Positions 1 to 8,630 are shown, numbered from the stretch's first letter. The stretch: DNA of 64,000 nt from Candidatus Thorarchaeota archaeon (GCA_016933575.1 JAFGAR010000081.1:186001-250000), one strand, 5' to 3'. Numbers and translations: made by a program. The notes: a model not told the origin generated them from the sequence alone.

Positions 1-149
1 ATTCCCTCCAAGCTTGGTGTCATCTTGAAGAGTCTTGCCTGATGAAGTCGTCCCAATAGGAGTTTGTCTAATGAGTCCTCTATCTGAGGTCGTACACGTA
101 CTTGTCCTCTGATTCTAATAGCAAGTACAACCTTTTCATCTTCACTCAT
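1..149 (-). CDS. rpl30: Ribosomal protein uL30, 5' part only
   Basis: This is the N-terminal end of large-subunit protein uL30 (archaeal L30p), cut by the window edge after 49 codons. The start reads MSEDEKVVLAIRIRGQ, followed by VRVRPQIEDSLDKLLL, which matches the first beta strand and helix of the family (RIRG, then a short helix). Its ATG shares one base with the uS5 stop (TAATG), so the two are translationally coupled. The GGAGG motif at about 160-165 lies inside the end of uS5. The order uS5 then uL30 is standard for the archaeal spc operon, and uL15 would be expected next, outside the window. Confidence 0.88.
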   Translation of the reverse strand, partial: MSEDEKVVLAIRIRGQVRVRPQIEDSLDKLLLGRLHQARLFKMTPSLEG

Positions 150-826
150 TATTCAGTTCCTCCTGACGATATCCATTCTTGTGGTGGTAGCATTCTATAT
201 GTCTGTGTGAGGGCTTTAACGAATGCTTTTGCAAAGTTAGATGATGTCCTTGAACGGCCTTTTGTAATCGACCAGACGTCATTTAGACCTGCAATCCTAA
301 GCACAATTTTACCGACATCTGCTGTAACAAGACCTGTTCCTTTTGGTGCTGGTCTAAGAGTGACACTTACTGATCCTGCTTCTCCCTTCACTTCGAATGG
401 GATACTATGAGGATCATGGCATCGACACTCCCATGAGCCGCAACCTCTTCTGAACATAGTAATGTTAAGTTTAGCTCGAGACTCGGCTGCTCTGACTGCT
501 GGAACAAATTCAGGTGCTTTTCCCACCCCAATACCAAGGACACCTTCACCGTTTCCAACAACAACAGTGATTCTAAAGCTCTTTTGCTGACCACTGTCAG
601 ACTGACGTTGTACCATGCTAACATCTACAACTTCCTGTCTGAGTTCTGGAAATAGGGCATCTACAATCTCAGGCTCTCTGATTCTATAGTTATTACTCAA
701 GATTTCCTCAATACTGTTGATGTGACCATCTTTGACCAGTCTTCCTAACTTGGTCTTTGGAATCCACTCATCCAGTGGGTTGATTTCTGCTCGAGGTGCT
801 CTTCGCCTTCTCTGTTTACTCATCAT
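149..826 (-). CDS. rps5: Ribosomal protein uS5
   Basis: Small-subunit protein uS5 (225 aa), important for decoding accuracy and the mRNA entry site. The double-stranded-RNA-binding-like fold lies around residues 80-150, with the glycine-rich segment VVVGNGEGVLGIGVGKA at about 88-104. The C-terminal S5 domain carries VTADVGKIVLRIAGLNDVWS. The arginine-rich N-terminal tail (KQRRRRAPR) and the RGCGSWECRC insertion are typical of archaeal/eukaryotic forms. Two ATG codons are in tandem at the start and either could be used. It lies 10 nt downstream of uL18 and its stop overlaps the uL30 start. Confidence 0.96.
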   Translation of the reverse strand: MMSKQRRRRAPRAEINPLDEWIPKTKLGRLVKDGHINSIEEILSNNYRIREPEIVDALFPELRQEVVDVSMVQRQSDSGQQKSFRITVVVGNGEGVLGIGVGKAPEFVPAVRAAESRAKLNITMFRRGCGSWECRCHDPHSIPFEVKGEAGSVSVTLRPAPKGTGLVTADVGKIVLRIAGLNDVWSITKGRSRTSSNFAKAFVKALTQTYRMLPPQEWISSGGTE

Positions 827-836
827 TCATCATCCC

Positions 837-1598
837 CTATTGCTTGGCCTTTTTGCCCTTCTTACCCTTACCTCGGGCAATAAGCTTCTTCGGTTTGGGT
901 TTTCTTGGTACAGCACGCGGAGGCTTCGTGGTCGGAATTTCCTTCTTTGCCTTCTTTGCTGGTTTCTCTGCTGCAGCCTTTGTAGGAGCTTTCTTGGTCT
1001 TTTTCTTCTTCAAGTCAGCAGCTGGGATTGCAAGAAGTGTCTTCTTTACAGCTTCAACTTGTTTGGGTATTGTCGTAATTGTTGTCTTCTTCTTTCCGAG
1101 TTTGCTGAACATCAATGATTTGTCTACATTGCTGAAGTGTTCGTATCCAGCAACAATATGCTCTCCTGATATTCTAGAATCATCAGGAAGTATATCGGAA
1201 TTATGAGGAATCTCGAGTCCTGCATCGATAGCTCCTCTCAAGGCAGCATAGATTCTTGAACCTTTGATTGGAGGAATCAATCCAATATCAAGAACAGCTT
1301 CGTTGATTCCGCGGCTCTTAGCTCGTAGTCCTGCCAGCAAGCCTGTTAGATATGCTGCAGGTAAATTGCCTGTTCCTGCACTCCATCCATGAGCTGGAAG
1401 TTCTGTAGCCATTGCTGAAGCAACGGTCATATCTCCCACAACATTGGCATTTATGATCTGGACTATTACGTTTGTGTTAGTTTTTCTCACTACAAGTCGT
1501 GGACGTCTTGACATTAGGAGTCTTCGACGACGATAGTAATTTGTCTTACCTTCGCGACGTCTACGGAACTTAACGCGATATGTTGGTCCCTGTGCCAT
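837..1598 (-). CDS. rpl18: Ribosomal protein uL18 with long lysine-rich tail
   Basis: uL18 binds 5S rRNA in the central protuberance. The canonical body ([20 protein letters not shown], later RLVVRKTN and [12 protein letters not shown]) takes up about 180 residues. It is followed by a tail of about 70 residues made almost wholly of Lys, Ala and Pro (to residue 253), which archaeal uL18 normally lacks. Such basic low-complexity tails are expected to be disordered and to contact rRNA; that role here is inference. Its start overlaps the eL19 stop by one base, showing tight coupling in the operon. Confidence 0.95.
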   Translation of the reverse strand: MAQGPTYRVKFRRRREGKTNYYRRRRLLMSRRPRLVVRKTNTNVIVQIINANVVGDMTVASAMATELPAHGWSAGTGNLPAAYLTGLLAGLRAKSRGINEAVLDIGLIPPIKGSRIYAALRGAIDAGLEIPHNSDILPDDSRISGEHIVAGYEHFSNVDKSLMFSKLGKKKTTITTIPKQVEAVKKTLLAIPAADLKKKKTKKAPTKAAAEKPAKKAKKEIPTTKPPRAVPRKPKPKKLIARGKGKKGKKAKQ

Positions 1599-2050
1599 TA
1601 TTTGGACACCTCCAGTTTGCGCTCAGCTATGTGCGTCTTGAGGTGGGCTCTATTTCTGAACGCATTTCCTTTAGCTTTCAGGTACAGCTCTCTGTACACT
1701 CTCGGTGTGATTCTCCCTGCATCACGGAGCGATTTCAGTTCCTTACGCATCGGTCGAATCTTCATCATCCATCGCTCTTTGCCACTAAGTTTGGATGTTG
1801 CTTTACCTTTCTTTCTACCAGGACCTTGTCTCTGACCTTTTCGTTTCTGTTGGAGCACGTATCGAGCTCTGCCTCTACTTACACCAGTAGCAGGTTTCTT
1901 CTGGATAGCTCCTTCATCTATGAGGCGTCTGACATCATTTCTGGTGATTGCTAGGCTAATCTCATCTTCAAAATCGGGATCTAACCAGATCCTTGATGTA
2001 CCGACCTTCATTACTTCGGCTGCTAGTCTTTTCTGAGTGGATAGTTTCAT
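1598..2050 (-). CDS. rpl19e: Ribosomal protein eL19
   Basis: eL19 (150 aa), an archaeal/eukaryotic large-subunit protein absent from bacteria. The N-terminus ([20 protein letters not shown]) and the helical basic stretch [20 protein letters not shown] followed by GRKKGKATS are diagnostic. Length is normal for archaea. It lies 2 nt downstream of eL32 and overlaps uL18 by one base, so all three should be on one transcript. Confidence 0.96.
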   Translation of the reverse strand: MKLSTQKRLAAEVMKVGTSRIWLDPDFEDEISLAITRNDVRRLIDEGAIQKKPATGVSRGRARYVLQQKRKGQRQGPGRKKGKATSKLSGKERWMMKIRPMRKELKSLRDAGRITPRVYRELYLKAKGNAFRNRAHLKTHIAERKLEVSK

Positions 2051-2052
2051 TA

Positions 2053-2916
2053 CTAGTCCTCCTCTAAATCAAGGTCCATGAAGAGATCTTCTTCACCAAT
2101 CTCCTCTGTTGTGCCTGGATTCAACACTCGCAGCATCTTTTCATCAGCAACTGCTAGTATCTGCTGTTTCTTCCTATTTCCAACTGTTGTTCCAATGCGT
2201 ATTGCATGGACATCTGGATCAAGGTTCTCAAGATCTGCTGGTCTGTAGACAGGGACTTCAACGAATAATGATGGGTGAAGATGTCGTGTGATCTTAGGAG
2301 TACGATATCCCAAGCTAGCAACAGCAATTCTACCCTTCTTCTTTTGGCGAGTGTAACTGTCAATCCCACGGACCTTGCGCCATCTGTTACTCACACGCTT
2401 CCATCTGTGTGCGTTCTCTGCGCGGAATCTAGGCATGGACTTTTTCTTATCACGTGTGATCCTCACCAATCTCTGGTCAATGTTCAGAAATCTGGGTGGG
2501 GTTTCTCGTTTCTCTTTCTTTGTAACCTTCTTCTTTGGCTTAGCCAATTCGGCTGGAGCCTTCTTTTTAGTTGGCTTTGGTTTGACCTTTTCCTTTTCAG
2601 ATTCGACCTTTGTTTTCTTAGGTTTGACTTCCTTCTTCGGAGCTTCAGCCTTCTTCGGTTTTGCTACCTCCTTTGGAGGTGCAGCTTTCTTAGATTCAGT
2701 GACCTTCTTTGGAGTAGAAGTACTTGATAAGAGTTCTTGGGCGGCTGCAATGAACTCTGCAGCACGATTTTCACTGAGTCCATCGACCTTCTCAGCGAGC
2801 TTGTCTGCTTTTGCCCTTGATAGATTGAGTACAGTCTTAATACCGGCCTCATTTAGCTTCTCTACGAGCTTGCCACCCAATCCACTTATGTCGTGTAATT
2901 CTGGCTTCTTTGACAT
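2053..2916 (-). CDS. rpl32e: Ribosomal protein eL32 with N-terminal HhH and K/P-rich linker
   Basis: eL32 normally has about 130 residues; this protein has 287. The conserved eL32 body begins near residue 140 (PPRFLNIDQRLVRI, KKKSMPRFRAENAHRWKRV, then WRKVRGIDSYTRQ). In front lies a helix-hairpin-helix-like segment (residues about 5-65: DISGLGGKLVEKLNEAGIKT, LSRAKADKLAEKVDGLS). A Lys/Pro/Ala-rich linker of about 75 residues joins the two. An N-terminal HhH extension on eL32 occurs in some archaea (family knowledge); it probably binds rRNA. Start is an ATG 11 nt downstream of uL6. Confidence 0.94.
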   Translation of the reverse strand: MSKKPELHDISGLGGKLVEKLNEAGIKTVLNLSRAKADKLAEKVDGLSENRAAEFIAAAQELLSSTSTPKKVTESKKAAPPKEVAKPKKAEAPKKEVKPKKTKVESEKEKVKPKPTKKKAPAELAKPKKKVTKKEKRETPPRFLNIDQRLVRITRDKKKSMPRFRAENAHRWKRVSNRWRKVRGIDSYTRQKKKGRIAVASLGYRTPKITRHLHPSLFVEVPVYRPADLENLDPDVHAIRIGTTVGNRKKQQILAVADEKMLRVLNPGTTEEIGEEDLFMDLDLEED

Positions 2917-2927
2917 CTTTCTGTCTC

Positions 2928-3488
2928 CTATACTATCGACTTCACCACGTCGCCCTTGGTCTTCTTAATTACATAGATACCGTCTAGGAAGACTCGGCGG
3001 TCCTTGTCGCGAATTTTGCATGCTTGTTGGATATTAGCAGCACTCTGCGATACATGCTCGATATCTATACCATTAATGAAGATCTCATCTTCTGTAGTAC
3101 GTACCTTCACGTCATCAAAGATGCGTGCTTTCCTAACTCCACGTTCTCCAATGAAGTTCTTGATAATCACCGATGTTTCCTGAACATCAACAGTGATTGG
3201 AAAGTGACTGTAGACTATCTTCATCTCATATTCATAGCCCATTTGAACCCCGATGAGCATATTTCGAACATGAGCGATGACAGTACCGACAAGGGCTCTT
3301 GCACGTTTTCTACTAATCTGAGTCGATACGACTAACTCATTCTCTTTTATTTCAAATGCGGTCTGTGGTTCTGGGAAAGATCTCTTAAGAGTCCCCTTCG
3401 GACCTGTCACTGTGATAGTCTTGTCTTCTAAAGAGACCTGACATTCACTGGGAATCTCAATCGTTTGGTTGTAGACTGCTTCAGACAT
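2928..3488 (-). CDS. rpl6: Ribosomal protein uL6
   Basis: uL6 (186 aa) lies near the sarcin-ricin loop and the GTPase-associated centre of the large subunit. The two tandem L6 domains are visible: the first opens with EIPSECQVSLEDKTITVTGP followed by KGTLKR, and the second contains IVYSHFPITVDVQETSVIIKN. The archaeal hallmark IGERGVRKARIF follows. Length fits archaeal uL6. It is placed between uS8 (13 nt upstream) and eL32 (11 nt downstream), the standard spc order. Confidence 0.96.
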   Translation of the reverse strand: MSEAVYNQTIEIPSECQVSLEDKTITVTGPKGTLKRSFPEPQTAFEIKENELVVSTQISRKRARALVGTVIAHVRNMLIGVQMGYEYEMKIVYSHFPITVDVQETSVIIKNFIGERGVRKARIFDDVKVRTTEDEIFINGIDIEHVSQSAANIQQACKIRDKDRRVFLDGIYVIKKTKGDVVKSIV

Positions 3489-3501
3489 TTGTCAAATCTC
3501 C

Positions 3502-3894
3502 TTAGTATACATATGCTAACAATCTTCCACCAATGCCTCGTGTCTTGGCATCTTGGTGAGTCATTACACCAGCTGGCGTTGTGACAATCAAGATTCCATA
3601 GTTATAAGCTGGGAGAAACCGCTTCTCATATTGCTCAAAGCCGTCTCTTCTAACTGGGAATCTTGGTTTGATTACGCCGCATTTGTTCGTACGGCCCATG
3701 AGTTGAATTCGAAACCTACCTGCTTTTCCATCATCGATTCGTTCGAACTCACCAATGTATCCTTTTGTTTGCATCACATGCAATACTTTCTCAATTAGAT
3801 TGGATGCTGGTGCAATCACCACTTCGGATTTTCCGACCATCTCACTATTGTAGATGTTCGACATTGCATCAGCCAATGGGTCTAGTAGTGCCAT
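3502..3894 (-). CDS. rps8: Ribosomal protein uS8
   Basis: uS8 (130 aa) binds helix 21 of 16S rRNA and organises the central domain of the small subunit. The start [20 protein letters not shown] and the archaeal end [20 protein letters not shown] followed by LAYVY are unmistakable. Full family length. It is preceded by uS14 with a 16-nt gap containing a GGAGG motif (about 3904-3909 read on the minus strand), and followed by uL6. Confidence 0.96.
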   Translation of the reverse strand: MALLDPLADAMSNIYNSEMVGKSEVVIAPASNLIEKVLHVMQTKGYIGEFERIDDGKAGRFRIQLMGRTNKCGVIKPRFPVRRDGFEQYEKRFLPAYNYGILIVTTPAGVMTHQDAKTRGIGGRLLAYVY

Positions 3895-3910
3895 TTTCTC
3901 TTAGACCTCC

Positions 3911-4081
3911 TTACTCATATTTCCGAAATCCGAGCTTATTCGCCGTTTCTCTGAAACAGCGCCGGCACATATACAACCCATATGATCGAATGATTGCTTG
4001 ATGTGTGCCGCAACGGACGCATGTTCTGCTGCCCTTGCCCATTTTCTTTCTCTGTCGTGTCCGGTCTTTCTTTGTACTCAT
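3911..4081 (-). CDS. rps14: Ribosomal protein uS14, zinc form
   Basis: A 56-residue protein between uL5 and uS8, the expected place for uS14. It reads [19 protein letters not shown], then [20 protein letters not shown], then [16 protein letters not shown]. Four cysteines (C21, C24, C39, C42) form the zinc knuckle of the archaeal type. Two ATG codons are in tandem (4084 and 4081). I chose the second because GAGGTG lies 7 nt in front of it, against 4 nt for the first. It sits 11 nt after uL5. Confidence 0.93.
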   Translation of the reverse strand: MSTKKDRTRQRKKMGKGSRTCVRCGTHQAIIRSYGLYMCRRCFRETANKLGFRKYE

Positions 4082-4092
4082 CATTTATCACC

Positions 4093-4668
4093 TCAAAACA
4101 GGTAGGTTCGTTCACGCTCCTTTTCGAGTATCTCGATACCGAACTTGTTTTTTACAAACACCATGCTCTCTTCAGGAGTCAATCGATGTTTGTAAGGTAC
4201 TTTTGCTTTCCTTCTGCGTCTTCGTTTCACCCGGTATCCAGGTCGCTCAACGCAGACGGTGATATTCATTCCTTGAACTCCCAATTGGGGATCATATTTT
4301 ACATTCGGGAGATCTATGTGTTCAGATATACCAAAGGCAAAATTACCATCATCATCCCAGTTCTTAAGAAGAAGAACATCATCCTTAGCTTTCATGGCCT
4401 TCCGAAGGAATTCTTCTGCACGTTCGTTTCTGAGAGTCACTCTGACAGCTATTGGTTCTCTTTTTCTAATACCAAAGTCACGAATTGTCTGTCTTGCTCT
4501 AGATTGAATTGGAGTCTGACCAGTTAACATCTCGAGTATAGTAGAAGCCTTGTTGAGTTCTTCGCCTCCACCTGTGCAGATATCCACAACAACTTTGGAT
4601 ATGAAGGGCTCCCTCATCGGGAATGCCTTCCAATCATCAGTGTAGACGTGTTCATTTTCTATGCTCAT
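4093..4668 (-). CDS. rpl5: Ribosomal protein uL5
   Basis: uL5 (191 aa) binds 5S rRNA in the central protuberance and bridges to the small subunit. The archaeal motifs MREPFISKVVVDICTGGGEE, LEMLTGQTPIQSRARQTIRD and FGIRKREPIAVRVTLR are visible. The usual NIGVG turn is replaced by DICTGGG, a small local change. Its ATG overlaps the eS4 stop by one base. Confidence 0.95.
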   Translation of the reverse strand: MSIENEHVYTDDWKAFPMREPFISKVVVDICTGGGEELNKASTILEMLTGQTPIQSRARQTIRDFGIRKREPIAVRVTLRNERAEEFLRKAMKAKDDVLLLKNWDDDGNFAFGISEHIDLPNVKYDPQLGVQGMNITVCVERPGYRVKRRRRRKAKVPYKHRLTPEESMVFVKNKFGIEILEKERERTYLF

Positions 4669-5420
4669 TATGAACTTCCTCCCTGTGCCTGAAGACTAAC
4701 TTCTGGGTTTGTTTTTCCAACAACGAAGACGTATTCTAAGGCTGTCTGGAATCTGTTACCTTCTGGATCTTCCAATGTGACAGTGCTTGCGTGTGTTCCT
4801 AGTCGCTTTGCAATTTCAATGATCTTTCCTTGAATCCCAATGTTTTTCCCGCGGGATACAATCGCATAAACTCCCTTTTCTAGAGAAATCGAATTCATGA
4901 GTTTTTGATCAGGAATTGCGACTTTCAATGTATCAAGAGTACTGTACTTCTCTGGCTTTTCATTCTCTGGTAGTCGCAATATTCGTCCATCATGAAGTCC
5001 TAGCTGTACAACTCCGCCCTTGACCATGGTCTTCTTCTCTACTCGGCAGAGCTTGAATCCAGCTTCAGTCTCGTCAATCTTAACAAGCTTTAGTCCACCA
5101 CGCTTCTTTGGAATGAGTCTGAAGCGTTCTCCAGAAGTTGTTATCTCAATAACATCCATCATTCCAACCGGAAACCGTGGGTCTTTTCGAATCTTACCAT
5201 CTACTTTTACTTGACCTGTGGAGAGGATTGCCCTAACCTCGCGCATACTCTCTGCATAATCCAATACCTCTCTGAGAATAAGTGCTAAGGTCATGCAATG
5301 TTCTCGTGGGTGTGGGCCTGGAATAACGCGTGTTGTGAATTTGCCTGCTTTCCTCTTGATTGGCCAATGCCTTGGAGCTGGCAGACGTTTCAGATGTTTC
5401 TTCTGACCTCTTCTTGTCAT
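4668..5420 (-). CDS. rps4e: Ribosomal protein eS4
   Basis: eS4 (250 aa), an archaeal/eukaryotic small-subunit protein. The N-terminus TRRGQKKHLKRLPAPRHWPI is diagnostic. It is followed by an S4-type RNA-binding segment (RAILSTGQVKVDGKIRKDPR FPVGMMDVIE, residues about 64-93) and the central eS4 domain. A C-terminal KOW-like region (KNIGIQGKIIEI) comes last. The start directly abuts the uL24 stop with no gap. Confidence 0.95.
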   Translation of the reverse strand: MTRRGQKKHLKRLPAPRHWPIKRKAGKFTTRVIPGPHPREHCMTLALILREVLDYAESMREVRAILSTGQVKVDGKIRKDPRFPVGMMDVIEITTSGERFRLIPKKRGGLKLVKIDETEAGFKLCRVEKKTMVKGGVVQLGLHDGRILRLPENEKPEKYSTLDTLKVAIPDQKLMNSISLEKGVYAIVSRGKNIGIQGKIIEIAKRLGTHASTVTLEDPEGNRFQTALEYVFVVGKTNPEVSLQAQGGSS

Positions 5421-5810
5421 TTATTCCTCACTCTCCGCGACAGTCAATAATTTGCGCTCTATGATCTTCTTTCGTTCGTCGTCAAGTTCTAACTTGACAA
5501 TCATTAGATTGGAGGGATGTACAGGTACTGGTGCCTCCTTACCGTCAGCCTTCGTGACAACAGCACTATCGAGATAGACTCTGATATCTTTGTAATCAAC
5601 CCGAGTAACCTTTGCCTCAGTGTCTCGAAATTGGCCACGCATTATCTTCACAAGGTCACCCTTCTTGACAACAAGGGTCTTTATGCCATGCTCCTCTTGC
5701 AGGAATTCATCAAGTTTGCACTTGAGCATGTTTTTGTGAGTATGTAACGGGGAGTTCTGTACCTTGTTTCGCTGTTTCCTGGGGGACTTTGAACTAATCT
5801 TCTTCACCAA
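5421..5810 (-). CDS. rpl24: Ribosomal protein uL24
   Basis: uL24 (129 aa), an early assembly initiator of the large subunit and part of the exit-tunnel rim. The archaeal N-terminal helix (SKSPRKQRNKVQNSPLHTHK) precedes a KOW domain (VVKKGDLVKIMRGQFRDTEA, residues about 47-66). The end is basic and helical (ERKKIIERKLL), as in other archaeal forms, though ordered differently here (DDERKKIIERKL). It lies 11 nt downstream of uL14. Confidence 0.95.
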   Translation of the reverse strand: MVKKISSKSPRKQRNKVQNSPLHTHKNMLKCKLDEFLQEEHGIKTLVVKKGDLVKIMRGQFRDTEAKVTRVDYKDIRVYLDSAVVTKADGKEAPVPVHPSNLMIVKLELDDERKKIIERKLLTVAESEE

Positions 5811-5821
5811 CTATTTCACCC

Positions 5822-6244
5822 TCATACAATCTTTGATGCAATCGCAGCAACACGAGGCCACTTCAGAGTGACCTCTCTTGCCATTGGTCCTCTAAGCTCA
5901 GAACCTTGGGGTTCTCCACCTGGTTTTACTAAGACTGCTGCATTATCCTCAAACTGCATCCAAGTACCATCTGGTCTTCTGAATGGTTTTTTCTGCCTAA
6001 CAACGACTGCTTGTAGTACTTGTTTTCTCAGTTCTTGTTTTCCTTTGGTGACAGAGACATTCACCAAGTCTCCAATTCCAGCCTTTCCGATTTTTCTTAA
6101 TTTACCTTTATATCCAAAGACTGTGATGAGCTGGAGTTCTTTTGCACCTGAGTTATCTGCACACATTAGTGTGGCGCCAACAGGCAACCCACGAGCAATC
6201 CGGGGTATGAACCTTCTCATGCCTCTTCCGACTTTTCTTGACAT
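5822..6244 (-). CDS. rpl14: Ribosomal protein uL14
   Basis: uL14 (140 aa) binds 23S rRNA and forms intersubunit bridges. The hallmark GLPVGATLMCADNSGAKELQ, the segment KQVLQAVVVRQKKPFRRPDG, and the end EVTLKWPRVAAIASKIV fit archaeal uL14. Length is normal. It lies 3 nt downstream of uS17. Confidence 0.96.
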   Translation of the reverse strand: MSRKVGRGMRRFIPRIARGLPVGATLMCADNSGAKELQLITVFGYKGKLRKIGKAGIGDLVNVSVTKGKQELRKQVLQAVVVRQKKPFRRPDGTWMQFEDNAAVLVKPGGEPQGSELRGPMAREVTLKWPRVAAIASKIV

Positions 6245-6247
6245 TGA

Positions 6248-6613
6248 TTACTCCTCCTGGGTTTCCTCTGTTTTTACCACAGAAATCACAACATTGGAAA
6301 CATTCTTACTCAGCGGTCTACATTCAACAACCTTGACAATGTCTCCAACTTTGATATCTAGACATGGTGGGTGATGGGCAAGTTTCTTTGATCTTCGACG
6401 TTCGTACCTCGAGTATTTCTTGACCAGGCTAAGAAAGTCCTGCTGGAATGAAAGTGTATTATGCATCATTGTGCTGGTCACGGTTCCCTCCATCACTCTA
6501 CCCCTTACTGGAAGGTCGCCATGGAATGGACAATGCATGTCATCGCATGACTTCTCTGGAGGCTCCACATTTGGAATGCCAATATTTCGAACTTTTGTCT
6601 TCGTCTTAGCCAT
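6248..6613 (-). CDS. rps17: Ribosomal protein uS17
   Basis: uS17 (121 aa), a 16S-binding OB-fold protein. The archaeal N-terminal extension with CDDMHCPFHGDLPVRGR is present, then RVMEGTVTSTMMHNTLSFQQ of the OB fold, then YSRYERRRSKKLAHHPPCLD and VGDIVKVVECRPLSKN. The C-terminus TEETQEE is acidic. Its ATG lies 2 nt downstream of the rnp1 stop. Confidence 0.96.
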   Translation of the reverse strand: MAKTKTKVRNIGIPNVEPPEKSCDDMHCPFHGDLPVRGRVMEGTVTSTMMHNTLSFQQDFLSLVKKYSRYERRRSKKLAHHPPCLDIKVGDIVKVVECRPLSKNVSNVVISVVKTEETQEE

Positions 6614-6615
6614 TG

Positions 6616-6900
6616 TTACCAGCTCCTATTGAAACGTTTTTTCATTCTGTCTTCTGGTCTTCCTCTCAGTACATTGCCTTCAATACGGACCATTGTACCT
6701 CCCGGAAGGGTCACATCAAATACACAGATTTTCTTGGGAACCATGACTTCTCCCAAGTCTGTTCGTAAGTGAATCATCTCTTTTGATTCGCCAAGGATAG
6801 TACCCTGCTTACATACAAGATTTGGATCGCTTGACTCAACGATATGTGTTGACAAGCCAGTGAGTTCATGTCTTACTATATTCTCTGGAGTGATTTTCAT
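6616..6900 (-). CDS. rnp1: RNase P protein component 1 (Rpp29/Pop4 family)
   Basis: Archaeal RNase P protein of the Rpp29/Pop4 family (94 aa), which helps RNase P RNA cleave 5' leaders from pre-tRNAs. It has the Sm-like barrel features: NIVRHELTGLSTHIVESSDP, then GTILGESKEMIHLRTDLGEV, then VPKKICVFDVTLP. The place between uL29 and uS17 is where archaeal genomes carry it. Its start overlaps the uL29 stop by 4 nt (ATGA). In many archaea aIF1 lies between uL29 and rnp1; here it does not and is found at 22905-23249. Confidence 0.9.
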   Translation of the reverse strand: MKITPENIVRHELTGLSTHIVESSDPNLVCKQGTILGESKEMIHLRTDLGEVMVPKKICVFDVTLPGGTMVRIEGNVLRGRPEDRMKKRFNRSW

Positions 6901-7109
6901 TTAGATCCCTCCAGTTCTTCTTCATGCTGAATGGTTAGAATACGAGCTATTGCTCGTCTCACATTTCGAATCCTGTATGGGTTTTCTGTACCTCCACCTG
7001 TCGCCGCCTCGATTCGGATACTGGATTTCTCATCATATAGCTCTTCCAGTTTCTTCTGGCGTTCAGTAGGTGTAAGTGCACGGATATCTTTTGGAGTGAG
7101 ATTCGCCAT
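6897..7109 (-). CDS. rpl29: Ribosomal protein uL29
   Basis: uL29 (70 aa), a two-helix protein at the tunnel exit that contacts signal recognition particle. Family pattern: LTPKDIRALTPTERQKKLEE, then NPYRIRNVRRAIARILTIQH near the end. It overlaps uS3 by one base and rnp1 by four. Confidence 0.94.
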   Translation of the reverse strand: MANLTPKDIRALTPTERQKKLEELYDEKSSIRIEAATGGGTENPYRIRNVRRAIARILTIQHEEELEGSK

Positions 7110-8023
7110 TATTCATCTACCTCCTCATCGAGTGAATCTAGCTCCTCAAGGTCCTCTATGATCTTCTCATCTACTTTCTTGCTAGATTCGACTTCTGGCT
7201 CCTTTTTAGTTTCAACAGGAGCTTCTGATTCCTCCTCCGGAGGTTCAATAGCATCATCAGGAGTAGTAACATCTTCCACGAGCTCTAGACCATCAAGTTC
7301 TTCCAATTCTCGTAGTTCATCGATGTCTGTAATTCCTTCAAGTGATTCCTCCATGACCTCTTCTTCCTCAGGTGTGACCTCCTCGTCTGGTTTTTTGACG
7401 AGTTCAATCTCCTCAGGCTTCTTTGGTTTCGGAGGTTTAATATTAACAACACCAGGCAATTTTGCATCTGGTCTCATAATTCTGACTTTGATTCCGATGA
7501 CTCCTGGTTTCAGGACTGCTCTGTCATCTGCTTCATCAACAAATATGTCCGCAGGTTCTCCAGTTTTGGCAATTGTTCCTTGCTTAAATTTCTGGTAACG
7601 TGCTCGTCTGCTGGAGAGTTTTCCCTTCACAATGATTTCGCACCCAATAGCTCCAGCTCGCATGACTCTTCTTAGAATCCAATATGCCATTCTTCTGAAT
7701 CTAACGCCTCTCTCTAGTTGTCTTGCAAGTCTTGAGGCCATTACTGATGCATCCAACCATGGATTCTCAATCTCACTGACCTCTACCTGTACATTCTCTA
7801 TACCAAACTCATTCTCTAGAATATAGGTCAGTTCTCGAATCTTAGATCCACGTCGACCAATTACAACTCCTGGCCTTGAGGCCTGAATGACCACTTCAGT
7901 TTTCATTGGCATCTTTCTTATCTCAACGCCTCCATATCCGGCAGCGTTGAGTTCTGTTGCCAGGAACTCGTCAATAGCAAGCTTTCGTGAGTTCTGATCT
8001 ATGAAATACTTTACAGCCGACAT
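7109..8023 (-). CDS. rps3: Ribosomal protein uS3 with acidic C-terminal tail
   Basis: uS3 forms part of the mRNA entry channel. The type 2 KH domain is at about residues 16-90 (VVIQASRPGVVIGRRGSKIR). The C-terminal S3 domain runs to about 200 (RFRRMAYWILRRVMRAGAIG, then GVIGIKVRIMRPDAKLPG). After that comes a tail of about 100 residues that is mostly Glu and Asp (to residue 304), far longer than usual. This contrasts with the basic tails of uL18 and eL32 in the same operon. It overlaps uL22 by one base. Confidence 0.95.
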   Translation of the reverse strand: MSAVKYFIDQNSRKLAIDEFLATELNAAGYGGVEIRKMPMKTEVVIQASRPGVVIGRRGSKIRELTYILENEFGIENVQVEVSEIENPWLDASVMASRLARQLERGVRFRRMAYWILRRVMRAGAIGCEIIVKGKLSSRRARYQKFKQGTIAKTGEPADIFVDEADDRAVLKPGVIGIKVRIMRPDAKLPGVVNIKPPKPKKPEEIELVKKPDEEVTPEEEEVMEESLEGITDIDELRELEELDGLELVEDVTTPDDAIEPPEEESEAPVETKKEPEVESSKKVDEKIIEDLEELDSLDEEVDE

Positions 8024-8487
8024 TATGCCACCTCTTCCAATACAATTTCCACATGTGAAGTCTGTTCAAAGTAGGGTGAACTTCGTCCAAAAGCCCTCTC
8101 GATGTATTTCTTGTAGACTCTGCCTCGATGAGTCACTGAATGAACAATTCGAAGGCGGTCAATGTCCAATCCTTTATTGTCAGCATTGGCCTCCGCGTTT
8201 TTCAAGACCTTCAAAATAATACTTGAGGCTTTCACCGGATGACCACCAGCTACCCATTTCTTCATACCTGGGTGGTGACCACGTTTCTTATAGTGGCGCT
8301 TGTAGGGAATCCATGCCTTTTCTTCGATAACAGCTTCAAGTAACTCTATTGCCTTATCGAGCATCATTCCCCGGATTTCGGTACAGACTTCTCTACACTG
8401 CTTTGGAGAAACCCGCATGTTTCTGCCGCTAGCAATGGCTGTTCTATCTGGGTCAATGCCTATGATTGAATATCCATATGATGGCAT
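8023..8487 (-). CDS. rpl22: Ribosomal protein uL22, first gene of the operon
   Basis: uL22 (154 aa) lines the exit tunnel. Motifs: RNMRVSPKQCREVCTEIRGM, then KDRYKKRG-like RHYKKRGHHPGMKKWVAGGH, PVKASSIILKVLKNAEANAD, and the beta-hairpin end HRGRVYKKYIERAFGR. In most archaea uS19, uL2, uL23, uL4 and uL3 precede it. Here it is the first gene, after 243 nt without a protein gene, so this operon has been separated from the S10-type part. Translation starts at ATG 8487. Confidence 0.95.
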   Translation of the reverse strand: MPSYGYSIIGIDPDRTAIASGRNMRVSPKQCREVCTEIRGMMLDKAIELLEAVIEEKAWIPYKRHYKKRGHHPGMKKWVAGGHPVKASSIILKVLKNAEANADNKGLDIDRLRIVHSVTHRGRVYKKYIERAFGRSSPYFEQTSHVEIVLEEVA

Positions 8488-8592
8488 ATTGCCTCACTTC
8501 CACTGTGGGACTTTTCTAAGCTCACATAATTTTGCAAGCCTGCAAGTCAATGTTGCATAATACATCCACTCCAGACCCTACTGGCACACGTC

Positions 8593-8630
8593 TACAGGCT
8601 GTTCTCGCGAGCAGAACTAAGATGCCTGTA
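8593..8630 (-). promoter_or_regulatory. Structured leader hairpin upstream of uL22
   Basis: Read on the minus strand, UACAGGC (8630-8624) pairs with GCCUGUA (8599-8593). Inside lies a second stem, GUUCU with AGAAC, closing a 7-nt loop. The two stems are separated by six unpaired bases on one side and one on the other. The hairpin lies about 45 nt below the likely transcript start and about 105 nt above the uL22 ATG. It could be an autoregulatory ribosomal-protein site, or a separate small RNA. Function is inference; the pairing is seen directly. Confidence 0.4.

Noticed and set aside
732..1206. Open frames on the plus strand inside uL18
   Set aside because: They mirror the Lys-rich tail of uL18 (AAG read as CTT gives Leu/Phe-rich sequence); no start signal or family match.
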